Shown: positions 34,701-43,882, counted from the stretch's first letter. The stretch is DNA of 64,000 nt from Hydrangea macrophylla (GCA_033977485.1 CM066984.1:109215691-109279690), one strand, 5' to 3'. The notes: generated by a model not told the origin, from the letters alone. Numbers and translations are program-made.

Positions 34701-37622
34701 GAGGTGCGGCTTCAAGAAAAAAACTTACTTGTTCTTTATAGATTTTTGTCTATTCATACTAAGTTGTAAATTGGCGTCACACACCTTACTTCAACGATCT
34801 TACACTTTCGTGTGTCCATACATATAAAGATGTAAACGGCGTCCAAACGCCTTAATCTCTTTTGTTCTTTATCTTTTGAAAACTATAAACTCTGATGTAA
34901 TAGCTAGTAATCTTTTGATGAATATTCAGTGTATGTTTCTGCTTAAGTTACTCTTTTATTTATCTATAGTGTGTTTGTGGAAAACCAGTTAATGTAACTA
35001 GTCATGGCTGACGGACAGAAAGGAAAATTTTATTTCCTGCTAATTTGCTACTCCGGGGCGTGACAAGTATGATTCGAGTCGAGAAAATCTAATGAATACA
35101 CTCTTATCTCCATTTTAAAGATTATATTTTTCGTGGACGTAGGCCTTCCGTTGAACCACATAAACTTGTTCCCCCTTTTTTGGTTCTTTCCTTTATTATT
35201 TTTCACTTTATGATCCATTTAGAATATATCATACCTACATACAATTTTAAGGTAGTTGTAAATGTGTGATATTCCCAAGTTCCTTTCCCTTCGTCCTCTT
35301 CTTCTTTCTGGTACCATCTCAACATAAAAACCACTCAAGAAATAAATACCCTTACTACAGAGGCATGATCGTATAGAGTCTCACCACATCAAGCAGAATT
35401 TTGGAGGGCTTGAAGTCCCTGTAAATCACTTGCTTCTCTAAAGCATGCAAGAAAGCTAGGCCCCGTGCAGCACCAATGGCTATTTTCAGTCGTATGTCCC
35501 AAGAAAGTGGTTCGCTGAAAGTACTCCCTGCAATATAAAACAATCCACCAATTAATGCAATTTAACAGTACAAGCTAGTTTTTCTTCTTTCTTTTTTTTT
35601 TGGCTTCCTTCAAGTTCTTACGTCCGAAAAGATGGTCTGCCAAGCTCCCCTTTTGCACAAATTCGTATACAAGTAACAGTTCTTTATCATCCCAACAGTA
35701 GCCCAACAGTTTGACCAAGTTGGGATGAGAAAGCCTTCCTAAAAGGTTCAATTCCGCCTGCACTTTCAATGAAGAAGCAAACAAACTATTAGATCCAAAT
35801 CATCCAATATAAGGATTTTGTGACATATGTGTACATAAGAAACTGCTAAAGTAAGCGGCCAGTTCCTTATTCAGTTCAGTTCAGTTACATGGTGGTCTAA
35901 ATCCAGTATTTAACTAAAATATTTATTCAGAGCACTTGTGTATAGTAAATATAATAATTCACATATATAAATAAAAGAAACTTCTGAGAAAACTAGTTAC
36001 TTTGTGGACCAAATGGACACTGCAATTTATGCGTAAATTCCAGTTTGGTACAAGCATCAGATCAGTAATTCAGGCATGGTCCTAGAAAGATAATCTAGGC
36101 ACTAAATGGTTCCTACTAGTACAGAATGAATTAAAAAGTTGAACAAAGCATTAAAAATGTTAACATCATCATCAACAAACTTCAGTTATACAGGCCGGAC
36201 TACATATTGGCAAATGGGTTTGACCCGACTGAAATTTGGGAAGAACACATTTATATACCTAGTTTAATGTTTAGACAATTATTATTTCATCAATTGACCC
36301 CTCTACAATAACGGGAGAGGGGTGTCAAATTTCATCAACAAATTTGTAGTTAGATTTCACAATTAATTCACGTATTCAACCAAATTGGTACATGCAGTTC
36401 ACCCGTATTTTGTGATGTCATTGTATAACCTAAAAAACCACATTTTTGTGACGTTTGAACCTCATCAAATTACATCCTACAACACCCATATTTTGTGATG
36501 TGTGTTAGGTTAAAGAATGACACCACTACAAAAAATTCCAGGCTACGCCACTAGATACACAGAGATATAAATATAAATCCCCCCCCCCCCCCCCTATGGT
36601 TTGACCCGATGGCACTTTACCCACCACTTAACCCCTCCTAAAAGAAGTCAAGGAAATGTAGTGTGACTGTAGTTCAATCCGGTCTAATGCTCTAATCCAA
36701 GGCGGGGAATGATGAGAGTATCAATTCAGCCCCTAAATACAGCTAACATAGACACTAAAAGCAGTATTAATAACTTCAGTATGATAATTAATCCATTCTC
36801 TTTCTTTCTTCGGAAAGTCTGTCAGACAATAGAATGGAACAAAGAAGCTTCTATCAACAAGAAGAATTGAGCAATGAAGAAGCAATATATACCATCCATT
36901 GTTCAAAACCCTGCAAACCTTCAGGTGTCAATTTCTTAACAGCAACAATCATGCCACTCCCAAAAGTGCAGGGAGCGAGAGTCTTCTCATCAACCCAGCC
37001 CTTAAACACAGTCCCAAAACCATACTCACCCACCGCCGCATCGGGCTTGAAATTTCCCGTAGCAATCTTCAATTCCGCAAAACTGTACATCTTCAAGTTC
37101 GGTACCAGCGATCTCTCTCCGCTGCGCCATATGTCCTCACTGACCACCGTTGGAAACCTGGCACTGCTGCTGCTCGTCGCTGATAATATCAATATGCGCG
37201 CGCGCACACACACACACACAAAGACTATCAATTGAATATCGATGATGGGTTTCTACTCAATTGATAATTTGTAACCAACTACGAGTATAATATAATCTTG
37301 GGATCAACAAATTAACAAAATATAGAGAGAACCCATGTGGTATCGAGTGTGCCTGAAATGGAAATAGTGGTGTACATAAACCAGCATCATACCATGGATA
37401 AACTAATTCACAAAATTGGAAATCAATCATCAACTTAGTAGAGAAAACAAGGAGACCATTTATGAAAGAAATTCAAAGACCCCAAAAAAAGTAACTACTC
37501 CTAGTATTTACTGCTATATACGCGCGGTTGTGTATAGATGTGTTGGTGGGATACTGGGATGTACCAGAAGGGCGAGGGGGAGGTCTAGGATCAGCAAACT
37601 GAGAACCCAAGTAATTACCCAT
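14449..37622 (-). CDS. RLCK-VII (PIX13-like) kinase, copy A, six exons
   Basis: Splicing 37522-37622, 36893-37172, 35622-35757, 35385-35527, 15880-16003 and 14449-14792 gives 1128 bp, one uninterrupted 375-residue frame with GT-AG junctions throughout. It starts MGNYLGSQ: Gly2 fits myristoylation, but the usual Cys4 is Tyr. The kinase domain shows a glycine loop GEYGFG (82-87; the third position is normally Gly), VAVKK Lys113, C-helix Glu129, YRD Asp210, DFG Asp228 and APE 255-257. The invariant Asn of the catalytic loop is Lys215, which should weaken metal binding, and activation-segment positions near 246-248 are unusual. Intron 4 is about 19.4 kb because of nested transposons. RLCK-VII proteins act at the plasma membrane in immune and growth signalling. 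Either a diverged pseudokinase or an early pseudogene; expression unknown. Confidence 0.78.
14915..15060. mobile_element. Tourist-like MITE 1 in copy A intron 5
   Basis: The 146-bp element has inverted ends GGCTCTGTTTGGGTCATGG and CCATGCACCAAGCAAAGCC, flanked by TTA on both sides (14912-14914, 15061-15063). Most of its length is self-complementary. Non-coding. Confidence 0.88.
15247..15393. mobile_element. Tourist-like MITE 2 in copy A intron 5
   Basis: The 147-bp element has ends TGCTTTGCTTGGTTCATGG and CCATGAACCAAACAAAGCC, flanked by TAA (15244-15246, 15394-15396). It is the same family as the element at 14915 and almost a perfect foldback. It is absent from copy B intron 5, so it arrived after the gene duplication or was lost there. 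Confidence 0.88.
15880..16003 (-). CDS. Copy A exon 5 (activation segment)
   Basis: This encodes residues about 221-261: the DFG motif, the GPSGGNS stretch, [10 protein letters not shown]. Acceptor TTGTAG and donor GTGAAC are intact. The TxVMGT pattern usual in the family reads TIVCGT here. Confidence 0.8.
16004..16483. other. Copy A intron 4, part left of the transposon nest
   Basis: This intron sequence is homologous to copy B intron 4. A stretch of about 50 bp containing GTGTTAAAGAGATAAAGAGA is duplicated in tandem at about 16330-16450. No gene. Confidence 0.65.
16751..16795. repeat. (ATT)n microsatellite
   Basis: About fifteen ATT units form the target into which the neighbouring Helitron inserted. 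A few units reappear on its other side at 17656. Confidence 0.9.
16796..17655 (-). mobile_element. Small non-autonomous Helitron
   Basis: On the minus strand it starts TCTATACTAATATATAAA at 17655 and ends CTAG at 16796, with host A before and T after. About 9 bases inside the 3' end is a hairpin with arms GCACACG and CATGTGC (one G-T pair). This is the Helitron signature: 5'-TC, a 3' hairpin, CTRR, and an A/T target without duplication. No Rep or helicase frame is present in its 860 bp. Confidence 0.85.
18744..18752 (+). promoter_or_regulatory. LTR TATA box
   Basis: TATATATAG is followed by a purine-rich stretch. It recurs at 25714 and 32684 and in the minus-strand solo LTR near 41170. It is the best candidate for the retrotransposon Pol II promoter, with the RNA start expected about 25-35 bases downstream. 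Confidence 0.6.
19908..20197. repeat. Five pairs of CAGTCGACTG palindromes, LTR 1
   Basis: Ten decamers start at 19908, 19928, 19982, 20003, 20055, 20073, 20097, 20118, 20167 and 20188. All are perfect CAGTCGACTG except the fifth, which ends ACCG. Those at 20073 and 20097 extend to 12-bp perfect palindromes. Starts within pairs are 18-21 bp apart. The cluster sits after the TATA box and just before the primer-binding site, so it should lie in the RNA leader. Confidence 0.93.
20346..20357 (+). promoter_or_regulatory. Primer-binding site, tRNA-iMet type
   Basis: TGGTATCAGAGC lies five bases after the LTR end and matches the 3' end of plant initiator tRNA-Met, the usual primer of plant Gypsy and Copia elements. 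It repeats at 27316-27327. Confidence 0.88.
20569..25137 (+). CDS. Chromovirus gag-pol polyprotein, unit 1
   Basis: A 1522-residue single frame encodes everything for retrotransposition. In order: gag capsid region (about 70-230); two CCHC zinc knuckles (from residues 292 and 331); aspartic protease with DSGS at 411; reverse transcriptase with FIDD at 745-748; RNase H with the first Asp near 894; integrase with an HHCC head (CxxC in CTSCQQ), then Asp1177, Asp1237 and Glu1273 (DD35E); a GPF/Y segment; and a C-terminal chromodomain-like segment (about 1470-1522) ending TWEIEDEM...YPHLF. The fused gag-pol frame and chromodomain place it among chromoviruses, most like Tekay/Del. The start is the first ATG after the leader. 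It is fully open, so the element is probably young and possibly still competent. It differs from unit 2 by one residue (Ala171). Confidence 0.95.
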   Translation: MADPPRELSPHSRMDQIVNMVGNFIQAVSEREQMNVQPPQVEIRYVNAPSAPRPQHTIVEQFHKRKPTLYHGQVDIDLADHWMMDMERHFRQVICTDEEKILCASDTLMGEALDWWNNVLEQGKPTTWEAFKEEFNKRYFPQSAYTQKRQEFASLVQGDVTVGEYVSRFNALLRFGKTTVPTDRDKARKFEEGLRENIRGRVDMLQHPTVSLVEEAARIAEKSVDRYRQGQQGKRPNDNRGKSQGNAKKPFTQGSGSNMGSQGGSVFVGDSRPLCPTCNLRHRGTCYQLITCYICKQLGHVSRNCPLNANSTTPNTTSNAKSYNPEIRGKCFECGQPGHIAKNCPSKRQPGMSTGASSVSSGSRVEPRVDKGKGVAQQQGRYFQLRPGNTDDTVVSGILPICSYPARILMDSGSTHSFVSRDFVKHLTVKSEPLGYDLCVSLPSSEPLVTSSIFKSCEIKIGDKVLSVDLIPLTVNYFDVILGMDWLSVNQAKIDCEQKRVSFYPSGREEFTFQGKGVIVPPYLISAIQASKMLKKGCSGFLCSIIDTRVYGPLIEDISVVREFPDVFPDELPDVLIERELEFTIEVVPGSQPVSKAPYRMAPIELKELKVQLEELLEKGFIRPSVSPWGAPVLFVKKKDGTMRMCIDYRELNKLTVKNKYPLPRIDDLFDQLQGAQVFSKIDLRSGYHQLKVKEEDVEKTAFRTRYGHFEFLVMPFGVTNAPAAFIDLMNRVFKDYLDEFVIVFIDDILIYSKSVEDHEHHLRLALQRLREKRLFGKLKKCEFWSTEIAFLGHIVSAKGISVDPQKIEAVTNWVRPTNVTDIRSFLGLAGYYRRFVKDFSRIAMPMTQLMRKDITFVWSPECEESFQELKGRLVKAPILAVPSGTEGFIIYSDASYRGLGCVLMQGDKVIAYASRQLRPHEKNYPTHDLELAAVIFALKIWRHYLYGEKCEIYTDHKSLKYLFTQRDLNMRQRRWLELMKDYDLAIQYHPGKANVVADALSRKVPTNTASDLTSQKELIRDMENLELEVIPRIESGLMSTMVAQPLLIHEITEKQLQDVALKKICDEIPMGKQPGFTFENNVLRLRGRICVPSEKELKWNILKEAHNTKYTVHPGSTKMYRDLRHVYWWPGMKREIARYVSHCTSCQQVKAERQVPSGLLQPLPIAKWKWEHITMDFVSGFPRSKRSNTIIWVIVDRLTKSSHFLPLRTTKPMTLAKLYIREIVKLHGIPVSIVSDRDSSFTSKFWRALQEAMGTKLHFSTAFHPQTDGQSERVIQILEDMLRLCVLDFQGDWEDHLPLIEFAYNNSFQSSIGMAPYEALYGRVCRSPISWTEVGERKIEGPKIVQETTDKIKVIRQRLLTAQSRYKSYADKRRRPLEFDVGDLVYLKVSPSKGITRFGRYGKLNPRFVGPFEIIGRVGPVAYRLNLPSEYAQVHNVFHVSLLRKQLVEDRDQVMTPTSNEIQSDLTYVAYSVEILNRKDQVLRNKVIPKVKVLWRSQTTEEMTWEIEDEMRTQYPHLFET
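25166..25176 (+). promoter_or_regulatory. Polypurine tract, unit 1
   Basis: AAGGGGGAGAG lies three bases before LTR 2 and would prime plus-strand DNA synthesis. It repeats at 32136-32146 before LTR 3. Confidence 0.85.
25180..27310 (+). repeat. LTR 2 of the array (shared middle LTR)
   Basis: It serves as 3' LTR of unit 1 and 5' LTR of unit 2. It matches LTR 1 at all eleven positions where LTR 3 differs. There is no target duplication on either side. Palindrome cluster at 26878-27167. Confidence 0.95.
27539..32107 (+). CDS. Chromovirus gag-pol polyprotein, unit 2
   Basis: This 1522-residue frame has the same domains and lengths as unit 1: gag, two zinc knuckles, protease, RT, RNase H, DD35E integrase, chromodomain-like tail. 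The only difference found is G to A at 28049, changing residue 171 of gag from Ala to Thr. No stop or frameshift interrupts it, so both units could in principle be expressed from their own LTR promoters. The near identity shows that the duplication is much younger than the original insertion, or that it is an assembly effect. Confidence 0.95.
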   Translation: MADPPRELSPHSRMDQIVNMVGNFIQAVSEREQMNVQPPQVEIRYVNAPSAPRPQHTIVEQFHKRKPTLYHGQVDIDLADHWMMDMERHFRQVICTDEEKILCASDTLMGEALDWWNNVLEQGKPTTWEAFKEEFNKRYFPQSAYTQKRQEFASLVQGDVTVGEYVSRFNTLLRFGKTTVPTDRDKARKFEEGLRENIRGRVDMLQHPTVSLVEEAARIAEKSVDRYRQGQQGKRPNDNRGKSQGNAKKPFTQGSGSNMGSQGGSVFVGDSRPLCPTCNLRHRGTCYQLITCYICKQLGHVSRNCPLNANSTTPNTTSNAKSYNPEIRGKCFECGQPGHIAKNCPSKRQPGMSTGASSVSSGSRVEPRVDKGKGVAQQQGRYFQLRPGNTDDTVVSGILPICSYPARILMDSGSTHSFVSRDFVKHLTVKSEPLGYDLCVSLPSSEPLVTSSIFKSCEIKIGDKVLSVDLIPLTVNYFDVILGMDWLSVNQAKIDCEQKRVSFYPSGREEFTFQGKGVIVPPYLISAIQASKMLKKGCSGFLCSIIDTRVYGPLIEDISVVREFPDVFPDELPDVLIERELEFTIEVVPGSQPVSKAPYRMAPIELKELKVQLEELLEKGFIRPSVSPWGAPVLFVKKKDGTMRMCIDYRELNKLTVKNKYPLPRIDDLFDQLQGAQVFSKIDLRSGYHQLKVKEEDVEKTAFRTRYGHFEFLVMPFGVTNAPAAFIDLMNRVFKDYLDEFVIVFIDDILIYSKSVEDHEHHLRLALQRLREKRLFGKLKKCEFWSTEIAFLGHIVSAKGISVDPQKIEAVTNWVRPTNVTDIRSFLGLAGYYRRFVKDFSRIAMPMTQLMRKDITFVWSPECEESFQELKGRLVKAPILAVPSGTEGFIIYSDASYRGLGCVLMQGDKVIAYASRQLRPHEKNYPTHDLELAAVIFALKIWRHYLYGEKCEIYTDHKSLKYLFTQRDLNMRQRRWLELMKDYDLAIQYHPGKANVVADALSRKVPTNTASDLTSQKELIRDMENLELEVIPRIESGLMSTMVAQPLLIHEITEKQLQDVALKKICDEIPMGKQPGFTFENNVLRLRGRICVPSEKELKWNILKEAHNTKYTVHPGSTKMYRDLRHVYWWPGMKREIARYVSHCTSCQQVKAERQVPSGLLQPLPIAKWKWEHITMDFVSGFPRSKRSNTIIWVIVDRLTKSSHFLPLRTTKPMTLAKLYIREIVKLHGIPVSIVSDRDSSFTSKFWRALQEAMGTKLHFSTAFHPQTDGQSERVIQILEDMLRLCVLDFQGDWEDHLPLIEFAYNNSFQSSIGMAPYEALYGRVCRSPISWTEVGERKIEGPKIVQETTDKIKVIRQRLLTAQSRYKSYADKRRRPLEFDVGDLVYLKVSPSKGITRFGRYGKLNPRFVGPFEIIGRVGPVAYRLNLPSEYAQVHNVFHVSLLRKQLVEDRDQVMTPTSNEIQSDLTYVAYSVEILNRKDQVLRNKVIPKVKVLWRSQTTEEMTWEIEDEMRTQYPHLFET
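32150..34280 (+). repeat. LTR 3 of the array
   Basis: It has the same length as LTRs 1 and 2 but differs at eleven positions by manual comparison (32319, 32487, 32591, 32651, 32674, 32876, 33630, 33726, 34005, 34243, 34272), about 0.5%. The target duplication TGTGG follows. Palindrome cluster at 33848-34137; none of the ten decamers is changed. Confidence 0.93.
34286..35065 (+). mobile_element. Outer solo LTR, right part
   Basis: This continues the LTR that starts at 16484; the 'acgatagtaaagtaacc' tandem repeats carry on across the insertion point. It ends CTCCGGGGCGTGACA, followed by AGTAT as the partner of GGTAT on the left. Two AGCCT(A/T)(T/C)GAAG-like words occur near 34636-34660. No gene. 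Confidence 0.8.
35066..35384. other. Copy A intron 4, part right of the nest
   Basis: Homologous to copy B intron 4 at about 6750-7060, including 'cgtggacgtaggccttc'. It ends at the GTGAGA donor of exon 4. Non-coding. Confidence 0.7.
35385..35527 (-). CDS. Copy A exon 4 (catalytic loop)
   Basis: This encodes residues about 174-220 including [10 protein letters not shown] and the VIYRDFKPS motif. Position 215 is Lys (AAA) where active kinases have Asn. Acceptor TTGCAG and donor GTGAGA are intact. Confidence 0.85.
35622..35757 (-). CDS. Copy A exon 3 (C-helix to hinge)
   Basis: This encodes residues about 128-172 with the [15 protein letters not shown] stretch and the hinge VYEF. Acceptor GTGCAG and donor GTAAGA are intact. 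Copy B lacks eight of these hinge residues. Confidence 0.85.
35758..36892. other. Copy A intron 2 with an inserted block
   Basis: Alignment with copy B shows extra sequence in copy A at about 36194-36556. That block ends near a CACTACAAAAAATTCC word resembling a CACTA-transposon terminus, but no matching left end was found. A run of about 17 C lies at 36577. No gene. Confidence 0.5.
36893..37172 (-). CDS. Copy A exon 2 (N-lobe)
   Basis: This encodes residues about 34-127: a Ser-rich linker, [13 protein letters not shown], glycine loop GEYGFG and VAVKK. The 3' end is EQWM before a GTATAT donor. The upstream acceptor choice (GACGAG or the next AG) is set by phase and could shift by a few codons. 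Confidence 0.78.
37522..37622 (-). CDS. Copy A exon 1
   Basis: Starts [16 protein letters not shown], a Pro-rich N-terminus. The start was chosen because MG at the N-terminus is the family's acylation signal and aligns with copy B. An overlapping upstream ATG exists in another frame. Donor GTATATAG. Confidence 0.7.
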
Positions 37623-38002
37623 TCTACTAGTACTACTCTCTCTCTCAGCGCGCTCTTCTGCCTACTGAAATTCAGTTCGGTTATCATGGTATTTTGACAC
37701 TGTTTTGTGGGTTGTTCAAACATGTGATTCCTATTACTAAGGGGCAACTTAGAAATTTCACATTATGTTACGTGAAATTTCGCATCACTTTTTCTTTTCA
37801 CAAATTTTACATAGTAAGTGTGTAAAATTTTCCATAACTAGTTATTATTTTTTTATTTCACAAATTTTATATAGCTAGTTGTGTAAAATTTCACATCAAC
37901 TTTTCTTTTTACAAATTTCACGGGAAAAAAAAAATCAAAGTGGTGAAATTATTCAACATTTAAAGTGGTGAAATTTTACCAGTATTTTCAGGAACAAGGA
38001 TG
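37623..38002. other. Upstream region of copy A
   Basis: AT-rich; includes two copies of a word near 'cacaaattttacatag' (about 37797 and 37859) and several GTGAAATTT motifs. No convincing TATA box or gene was found. Confidence 0.5.
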
Positions 38003-38250
38003 TTAAGGCATGCAAAAAAAAAAAGCTAAAAAAATATCAATAATGGTACTAATTTTGTAACTCTCGTCGATACGATTCCAACGATATAAATTTTGCGAAA
38101 AATAAAGTTAAAAATCAAAAGTTATGAAGGTTTAAGGTTTGAAAAACAATTTCAAAATGGGCTCTGCTATGGTGTGCTCGCTCACAAGATACGAGCGCTT
38201 CTCCACCATGTGGCATGGACACATGTAAGAGTAATTCTAGTTGTTGAATT
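38003..38250 (+). repeat. Long repeat copy 1 (MULE-TIR-like)
   Basis: It matches the reverse complement of about 38925-39155 and, in direct orientation, 42450-42700, through words such as 'ctcgtcgatacgattcca' and 'aatttgcgaaaaat'. The set looks like long terminal inverted repeats of Mutator-like or foldback elements. Confidence 0.55.
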
Positions 38251-38740
38251 TTTTACTCATTTGTGTGAGTGTGACACGTGTCATGAGAATAATATTATGT
38301 GGTACTGGTAAATGTCTTTTGTGCTTAAATTGCAAAATAGAGCATTGTGGGGCACAAGCGTACAGGCTCTATGTGGCGAGGCTAATTACCCTAATTTTGA
38401 TTTTTTTTTTTTTTTTGGGTTTTATTTTGTTCTTTTGTCTAAGATATTTGTTTAGTGAGAACCTAAATCAGAGTGTAAATAATTCATTGTCCTTAAACCA
38501 CTATATTTTCCAAACTAATGATCCCATCTAATGTTCCCTAATAATAGTAATTGTTAGTAGTAGACTTCAAAGCAGTTTTGCAAAACTAGTCAAATTGGCA
38601 AACACTTAAACACCAAATGAAAAAACTTGTAGTTAGTGAAAAGTACATTATGATAAGAATTTTTAGATTTTAGAACAATTAAAATCTATAACTAATGCTA
38701 ACTCACTTACCATATACGTATCTTTGAGAAAATGACAAAA

Positions 38741-38856
38741 GGGCAATGCTATTGTGAGAGGCTTCTCACATGAGAAGGCGGGTTTATGGCTAGATGCTCA
38801 TCCAACGGTTAAAACACGTCTTCTCATGTGAGAAGCTTTTCACAATAGCATTGCCC
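38741..38856. mobile_element. Short foldback MITE
   Basis: The arms start GGGCAATGCTATTGTGAGAG and end CACAATAGCATTGCCC, giving inverted repeats of about 38 bp around a 40-bp loop. GACAAAA occurs on both sides, perhaps a hAT-type duplication with two extra bases on the right. Superfamily uncertain. Confidence 0.75.
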
Positions 38857-39155
38857 AGGACAAAAAATTTTGAAAAATCCGTAATGAATCTTGGTCCAGG
38901 TGCCACACGCGCGTGTCACACGCAAAATCCTCCCCTTTCAACAAACAGATTAAAAGAGGCGCTCGCATGGTATGAGTACCCACACCATAGAAGCTCCCAT
39001 TTCGAAAATATTTTTCAAACTTTAAACCTCCATAACTTTTGATCTACAGCTCCATTTTTCACAAATTTTATATCATTGGAATCGTATCGACGAGAGCTAC
39101 TAGTATCACTGTTGATATGTTTTAAGTAAAAAAAAGTTTAAATTTTTACATGCCT
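38857..39155 (-). repeat. Long repeat copy 2 (inverted)
   Basis: Reverse complement of copies 1 and 3. With the copy at 42440 it forms a pair of outward-facing inverted repeats enclosing 39156-42440. Confidence 0.55.
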
Positions 39156-39612
39156 CGTCGACATGTATGTCAAGTGAATTTTCACTTAATATTCGTCGAC
39201 GTGTTCATCTACCATTACCACTACCCTTGTTACCTTCGGCCACCACATCTACTCTTACGACCACCACCCTGCCATCTCTTCCCACCACCCCACCACCTCC
39301 GGTGAGCTACCCTTGCCTCGCCGGGCCTCCGGCGACCACCCCATGGCTCGCTTGGGCTTCGACGACCACCACCACTGCCTCACCTTATTTCCGGTGACCA
39401 CCTCTTTTTCGACTACCGCTCACTTAACATACGGCGACCACCACCCCCTACAACCTCACCCGAGATCTGACGACTTCCCTTACTTAAAAATATCAAGTGA
39501 AACTTCACTTAACTTAATCATATATTAAGTGAAACTTAACTTAACTTATGGTTAAGTTAAGTGAAGTTTCACTTAAGATAAAAGGAAGTAAATTGAAATT
39601 TCACTAAATCTG
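39156..39612. other. Interior of inverted-repeat element, left of LTR
   Basis: This contains a CCACC-rich stretch (39200-39470) with no credible gene, and nested short inverted words such as AAGTGAAACTTCACTTAA at 39490-39605 that recur at 41753-41790 on the other side of the solo LTR. Confidence 0.5.
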
Positions 39613-41709
39613 TGTCACAACCTGGTCCCACAATAGCGGAACCGGAGCCCGTGGCACGCCACCGAGGCTAAACCAATTCATTAACGTTCCCAAAATTTAG
39701 GTTTGAAGAACACACGCAGCGGAATAAAACAACACATTTTTGAAAACTAGCAGTCCAGTCGACTGATCCTCAGACCCAGTCGACTGATCCTGGTCCAGCA
39801 GAAAGTTGGGTTTTAAAACACCATTCAGTCGACTGCTTTCTATACCCAGTCGACTGGGGCTTCAAATTTTCAGTCGACTGATACGGTCCGGTCGACTGAA
39901 GTCTGGCCTGAACAAAATATTTGAATTGAAAACATGATCCAGTCGACTGTGTCGAGGACCCAGTCGACTGATCCCCTATGAAACAATGCAGTGTGTTGCT
40001 GAAAACAGAGGCTCCAGTCGACTGTTTTCTCAACCAGTCGACTGATTTATGACAGCTTCTCATTCTGCAGAGTTTTCTAAGTTTAAAAGCTTTTGAATTC
40101 GAACTGCGATCAAACACACACTTCCAAAAGTACTCCAAAAACAATCCCAACTGTATTAACATACTACCGAAGAATAGTTACAACATGTTACTAACTATTA
40201 CAACGTTTTAGATTCATTCTAACATACCAAGTTAAACATAACTAAAAACCATAAAAATTCTTATTACAAAGTCCTATTATCCCAAAACTATATGGTTAAC
40301 ATTTCAAGTTGCCTTCTAAAAGAACTCCCAGCATTAACACCTGAAATGGTTATTTGAATAACCACACATATTCGATTTGTTTAAGCTAATGCTTAGTGAA
40401 TAAAACAACATATGCACATGAATGATAAACATGTCCGCATTCACATCTCTACATTTCATACTAGTCGCCGGAGACTCACGTGCCCGTCCATATTCCCAAT
40501 CCGCGACTCCTCGCCAATAAGTCCACGCGAAAGGGTAAGACCCACGATTCTTCTCTTCAATCGTGCGACCTTAATGCCTATATCGGCTCCACAAAATGGC
40601 ACGGTGACCACGTGCTCCTTCTAACCCAAATAAGCAACTTAACATGCTCAAATACATATCACCATGCTCGCGGTAATCAAAACATTTCATCGTGCTATTG
40701 GGCCTACTTATCAATATAAATGCCCAATATGAACTACACAAGATATCTCTAAGTATTAATACATGCTATTCAAACATAACATGAATACATATCAAGAAAT
40801 CATTCCAAAAACATAGTTGAATCACTCACCTCCGAATAACGCTCCTATAATTCAATCTGAAGAAAACCCGTGCACAAAGAACGTGCCGAAGTCCGTCTAG
40901 TACAATTCCTATGGATCAAAATTCCATTTATCAACTTTTACGAAAAATTCTAGAAAATAACTTTTCGGAAAACTTGGCCAAACAAGGCCTAACCTATATC
41001 AAAACGAAGCTCTTACCTCGGGGAGCTCGAATATGAAATCTGGGAGAAAACAGACTGACAGAAGGTCGTCGCTTGGCGTCGCAAAGTTCTAAGCAACTAA
41101 AATCTCCCTCTAGCCCCCTTCTTGAACTTTAGGTTAAACTTATGAAAAATATCTCAACCATCTCTATCTATATATAGGCAAAACTCTCGGGAATTACGTT
41201 TACCTCCCCACGAGTTTTCAAAACTCCTAATCAGTCTCTGAAACTTTCTATACAGCTTACTCATAGCTTTACGAGTGAAACTTCGAAATTATAAAAGTTT
41301 TCGACTAAGTTTCGTTTGGTCGCTAAAACGCGAATTTATACATGACGTTTCCGAAGTTGCTAATTAGCCTACCAAATTAATAGCGTGTTAATTCGTTCTC
41401 ACTAGGATACTAAAACTAACAACAGAAATAAATTCTAAAACAGAAAATAATACAGATATTGAAATACACAGGTAAACATTTATTTTCAGATAAACATTTA
41501 AAATGTTCCACAGTGACCGTCTCATACTCGGAGAGACGTCACAACAACAAATTCTCAATCACCACAGTTTCAAAGGGTTCTCTAATACAGACACCCAATT
41601 CAACTCGTGAGTCAAAACTCACTCAACCATGTGTCATAAGACACGCCACATCACATTATCATGCATGACAATGCAATGCAAAAGCAATAACACAAATGTG
41701 GGTGTTATA
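39613..41709 (-). mobile_element. Solo LTR of the chromovirus family
   Basis: The minus-strand sequence runs from TATAACACCC (41709) to TGTGACA (39613), 2097 bp, matching the array LTRs along its whole length but clearly diverged. Target duplication ATCTG is exact on both sides (39608-39612, 41710-41714). The TATA box, the GAG-GTGAGT donor-like motif, all ten palindromic decamers and the GGTGGCGTGCCAC hairpin are kept. It is a solo LTR left by recombination between the two LTRs of an older insertion. Confidence 0.93.
39756..40044. repeat. Five palindrome pairs conserved in solo LTR
   Basis: The same ten CAGTCGACTG-type sites appear in the same order and with nearly the same spacing as at 19908-20197, including the one imperfect member. 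About fifteen substitutions separate the two copies in this interval, and none falls inside a decamer. Confidence 0.88.
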
Positions 41710-41714
41710 ATCTG

Positions 41715-42439
41715 TCCACTTAAGTTCCTAGTTTCATTGGCGTAACAAAATAAGTGAAACTTCACTTAAAAACTTTAAATTTTCACTTAAAAAAAAAAAG
41801 TGAGATGGCCAAATCTGCAACTACTCTGGAGATGGCCAAATTTGGTTCGAGCTCGTTGAAGATGGCTGGATATGGTTCGAGCTCGTCGGAGATGGCCGGA
41901 TCTAGTTCGAACTCGTTGGAGATGATCGCATCTAGTTCGAGCTCATCTAAGATGGCCAAATATGGAACTCACAATGATGGTGATGGTGGTGTTCATGGTC
42001 GGGCGGTGGCTATGTAGAGGGCAACAGGAGGTGGTGCTGGTAGATCAGTGGTGGTACGAGTTCAATGAAATTTTACTTAATATTCATGTATGTCAAGTGA
42101 AATTTTACTTAATATTCATGTATGTCAAGTGATTTTTTTTTCTCTCTCTCTCACTTTTTTTTTTTTTTTTTTGCATATTAAACAATGTATTTTTTTTTAT
42201 TAAACAAACCAAATTTCCCAATCAATTATAAAAACATGGTTTTTTAAACAAAAATAAATGCAGTAATTCTTGTGAAAATTTACTAAAATTCTTCTTACTA
42301 ACAAACATGTGAAAATTTGTTTTTTTTTCCTCAAAACACATCAACTTGGCATTCGTGAATATTAAGTGAAAATTCACTGATCATGTACACGAATATTAAG
42401 TGAAAATTCTATTTGGTTTGTTAGGAAAGGAGCATGTAA
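41715..42439. other. Interior of inverted-repeat element, right of LTR
   Basis: Contains the minisatellite, TCAAGTGAAATTTTACTTAATATTCATGTATG-type short repeats (42060-42130, 42355-42400; words quoted elsewhere are shorter) and T-rich runs. No gene. Confidence 0.45.
41810..41965 (+). repeat. 30-bp minisatellite, about five units
   Basis: Units read approximately GAGATGGCC(A/G)(A/G)ATNTGGTTC then GAGCTCGT. The array stays open in one frame, giving a Met-Ala-x-x-Gly-Ser-Ser-Ser repeat, but no gene context supports translation. Confidence 0.75.
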
Positions 42440-42765
42440 AAAATTTGAATTTTTATTTTTATCTTTTGGCTCAAAAAATATCAACAAGGGCACTAGTTTT
42501 GTAATTCTCGTCAACAGAATTCCAACAGTACATAATTTGCGAAAAATAGAGTTGTAGATCAAAAATTATGGAAGTTGAAAACTTGAAAAATATTTTCGAA
42601 ATGGGAGCTGCTAAATGTGTGGCCACTCATACTGTGCGAGTGCTACACCATATCATTTCTTTTAATATGTTCATTGAAGGGGGAGTGGGGCGCGCATGGC
42701 GTGTGTTGGGTGAGATTCCTTTTTGGGCAAATTTGACATTTCACATCTTTTGTCCTTTTCACAAA
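42440..42765 (+). repeat. Long repeat copy 3
   Basis: Matches the inverted copy at 38857-39155 and the direct copy at 38003. The similarity runs out near 'ttttgtcc' in both, which may mark the outer end of a terminal inverted repeat. Confidence 0.55.
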
Positions 42766-43204
42766 ATGGTAAAATCAATTTGTCTTTTAAACTTTTGAAG
42801 ATTATTTGAGAGATTTTTCACTAATTTTCCCAATGAAAAACTCATGTCCTATAACAAATTTTTTTATCACTATCGTCAACGTTGTTTTGCAATTTAATTA
42901 TAGTTAAAATGAATCTCATATGGTATTCTAAATTTGTAATGTGTTTAGGTTGATAAATGCAATGTTTAGAGTCTGTTTGATAACCATTTTATTTTGTTTT
43001 TTTTTTCATTTTTTTAAATGGCAACAAAAAAAAGTGTTTGGTAAACTCAATTTTGTATTTGTTTATTCAAAAAAATTTTAAAAAAGAGACCAAAATTGGA
43101 AGAAAAAGAAATGTTTCCAAAAAATCAAAAATGACTTTAAAACAAAATAATAACACGGGTTCACTAATCAAAACCTATCTCCTAAGAAGAAAAAACTACA
43201 TATA
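42766..43204. other. AT-rich spacer
   Basis: No gene or clear repeat was recognised; T-rich and A-rich runs occur at 42980-43140. Confidence 0.5.
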
Positions 43205-43530
43205 TCTATATAATAAGATAGAGCGGTTTGGGTCCCTCCCAAGTTAGCAATTTTCAATCTTAACCATTGAGACGGGGTTGGATATTTTAAACCGTCGGAT
43301 CAAAAGTGCATACATATATCACGCATGTGCATGTATATGTATATTGCCTTATATGTAAAGTGATATCAATTTAAGTAGGGAAATTGTTGCCAAAATAAAA
43401 TTAATTTAAGTAGGGAAATTTAATCCTCCAAATTAATTGTAATCTGATAATTAAATCACATCTCTCTTTCTCTCACGTCTCACATTTGCATTACTCATAT
43501 CACAGGAAAAAAAATTCCCAAATCCCTCAC

Positions 43531-43576
<46 letters not shown>

Positions 43577-43882
43577 CCCCCCCCCCCCCCCCCCCCCCCC
43601 AAGATAGCAACTTTCAGTCTTAACCATTGAGACAGAGTTGGATATTTTAAACCGTAGGATCAAAAGTGCATACATATATCACGCATGTGCATGTATATAA
43701 GTGATATCAATTTAAGTAGGGAAATTGTTGCCAAAATAAAATTAATTTAAGTAGGGAAATTAAATCCTCCAAATTAATTGTAATTTGATAATTAAATCAC
43801 ATTAAATCTCTCTTTCTCTCACGTCTCACATTAGCATTACTCATATCATAGGAAAAAAAATCCCAAATCCCTCACGTCTCTC

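Noticed and set aside
36524..36556. CACTA transposon end in copy A intron 2
   Set aside because: One CACTACAAAAAA-like end without a matching inverted partner or 3-bp duplication; recorded only as an insertion relative to copy B.
39770..40162. 130-residue open frame on the minus strand of the solo LTR
   Set aside because: Same region as above; the frame is longer only because local changes removed stops.
41754..42017. 87-residue frame over the 30-bp minisatellite
   Set aside because: The repeat length is a multiple of three, which keeps the frame open; there is no promoter, splice or homology support.
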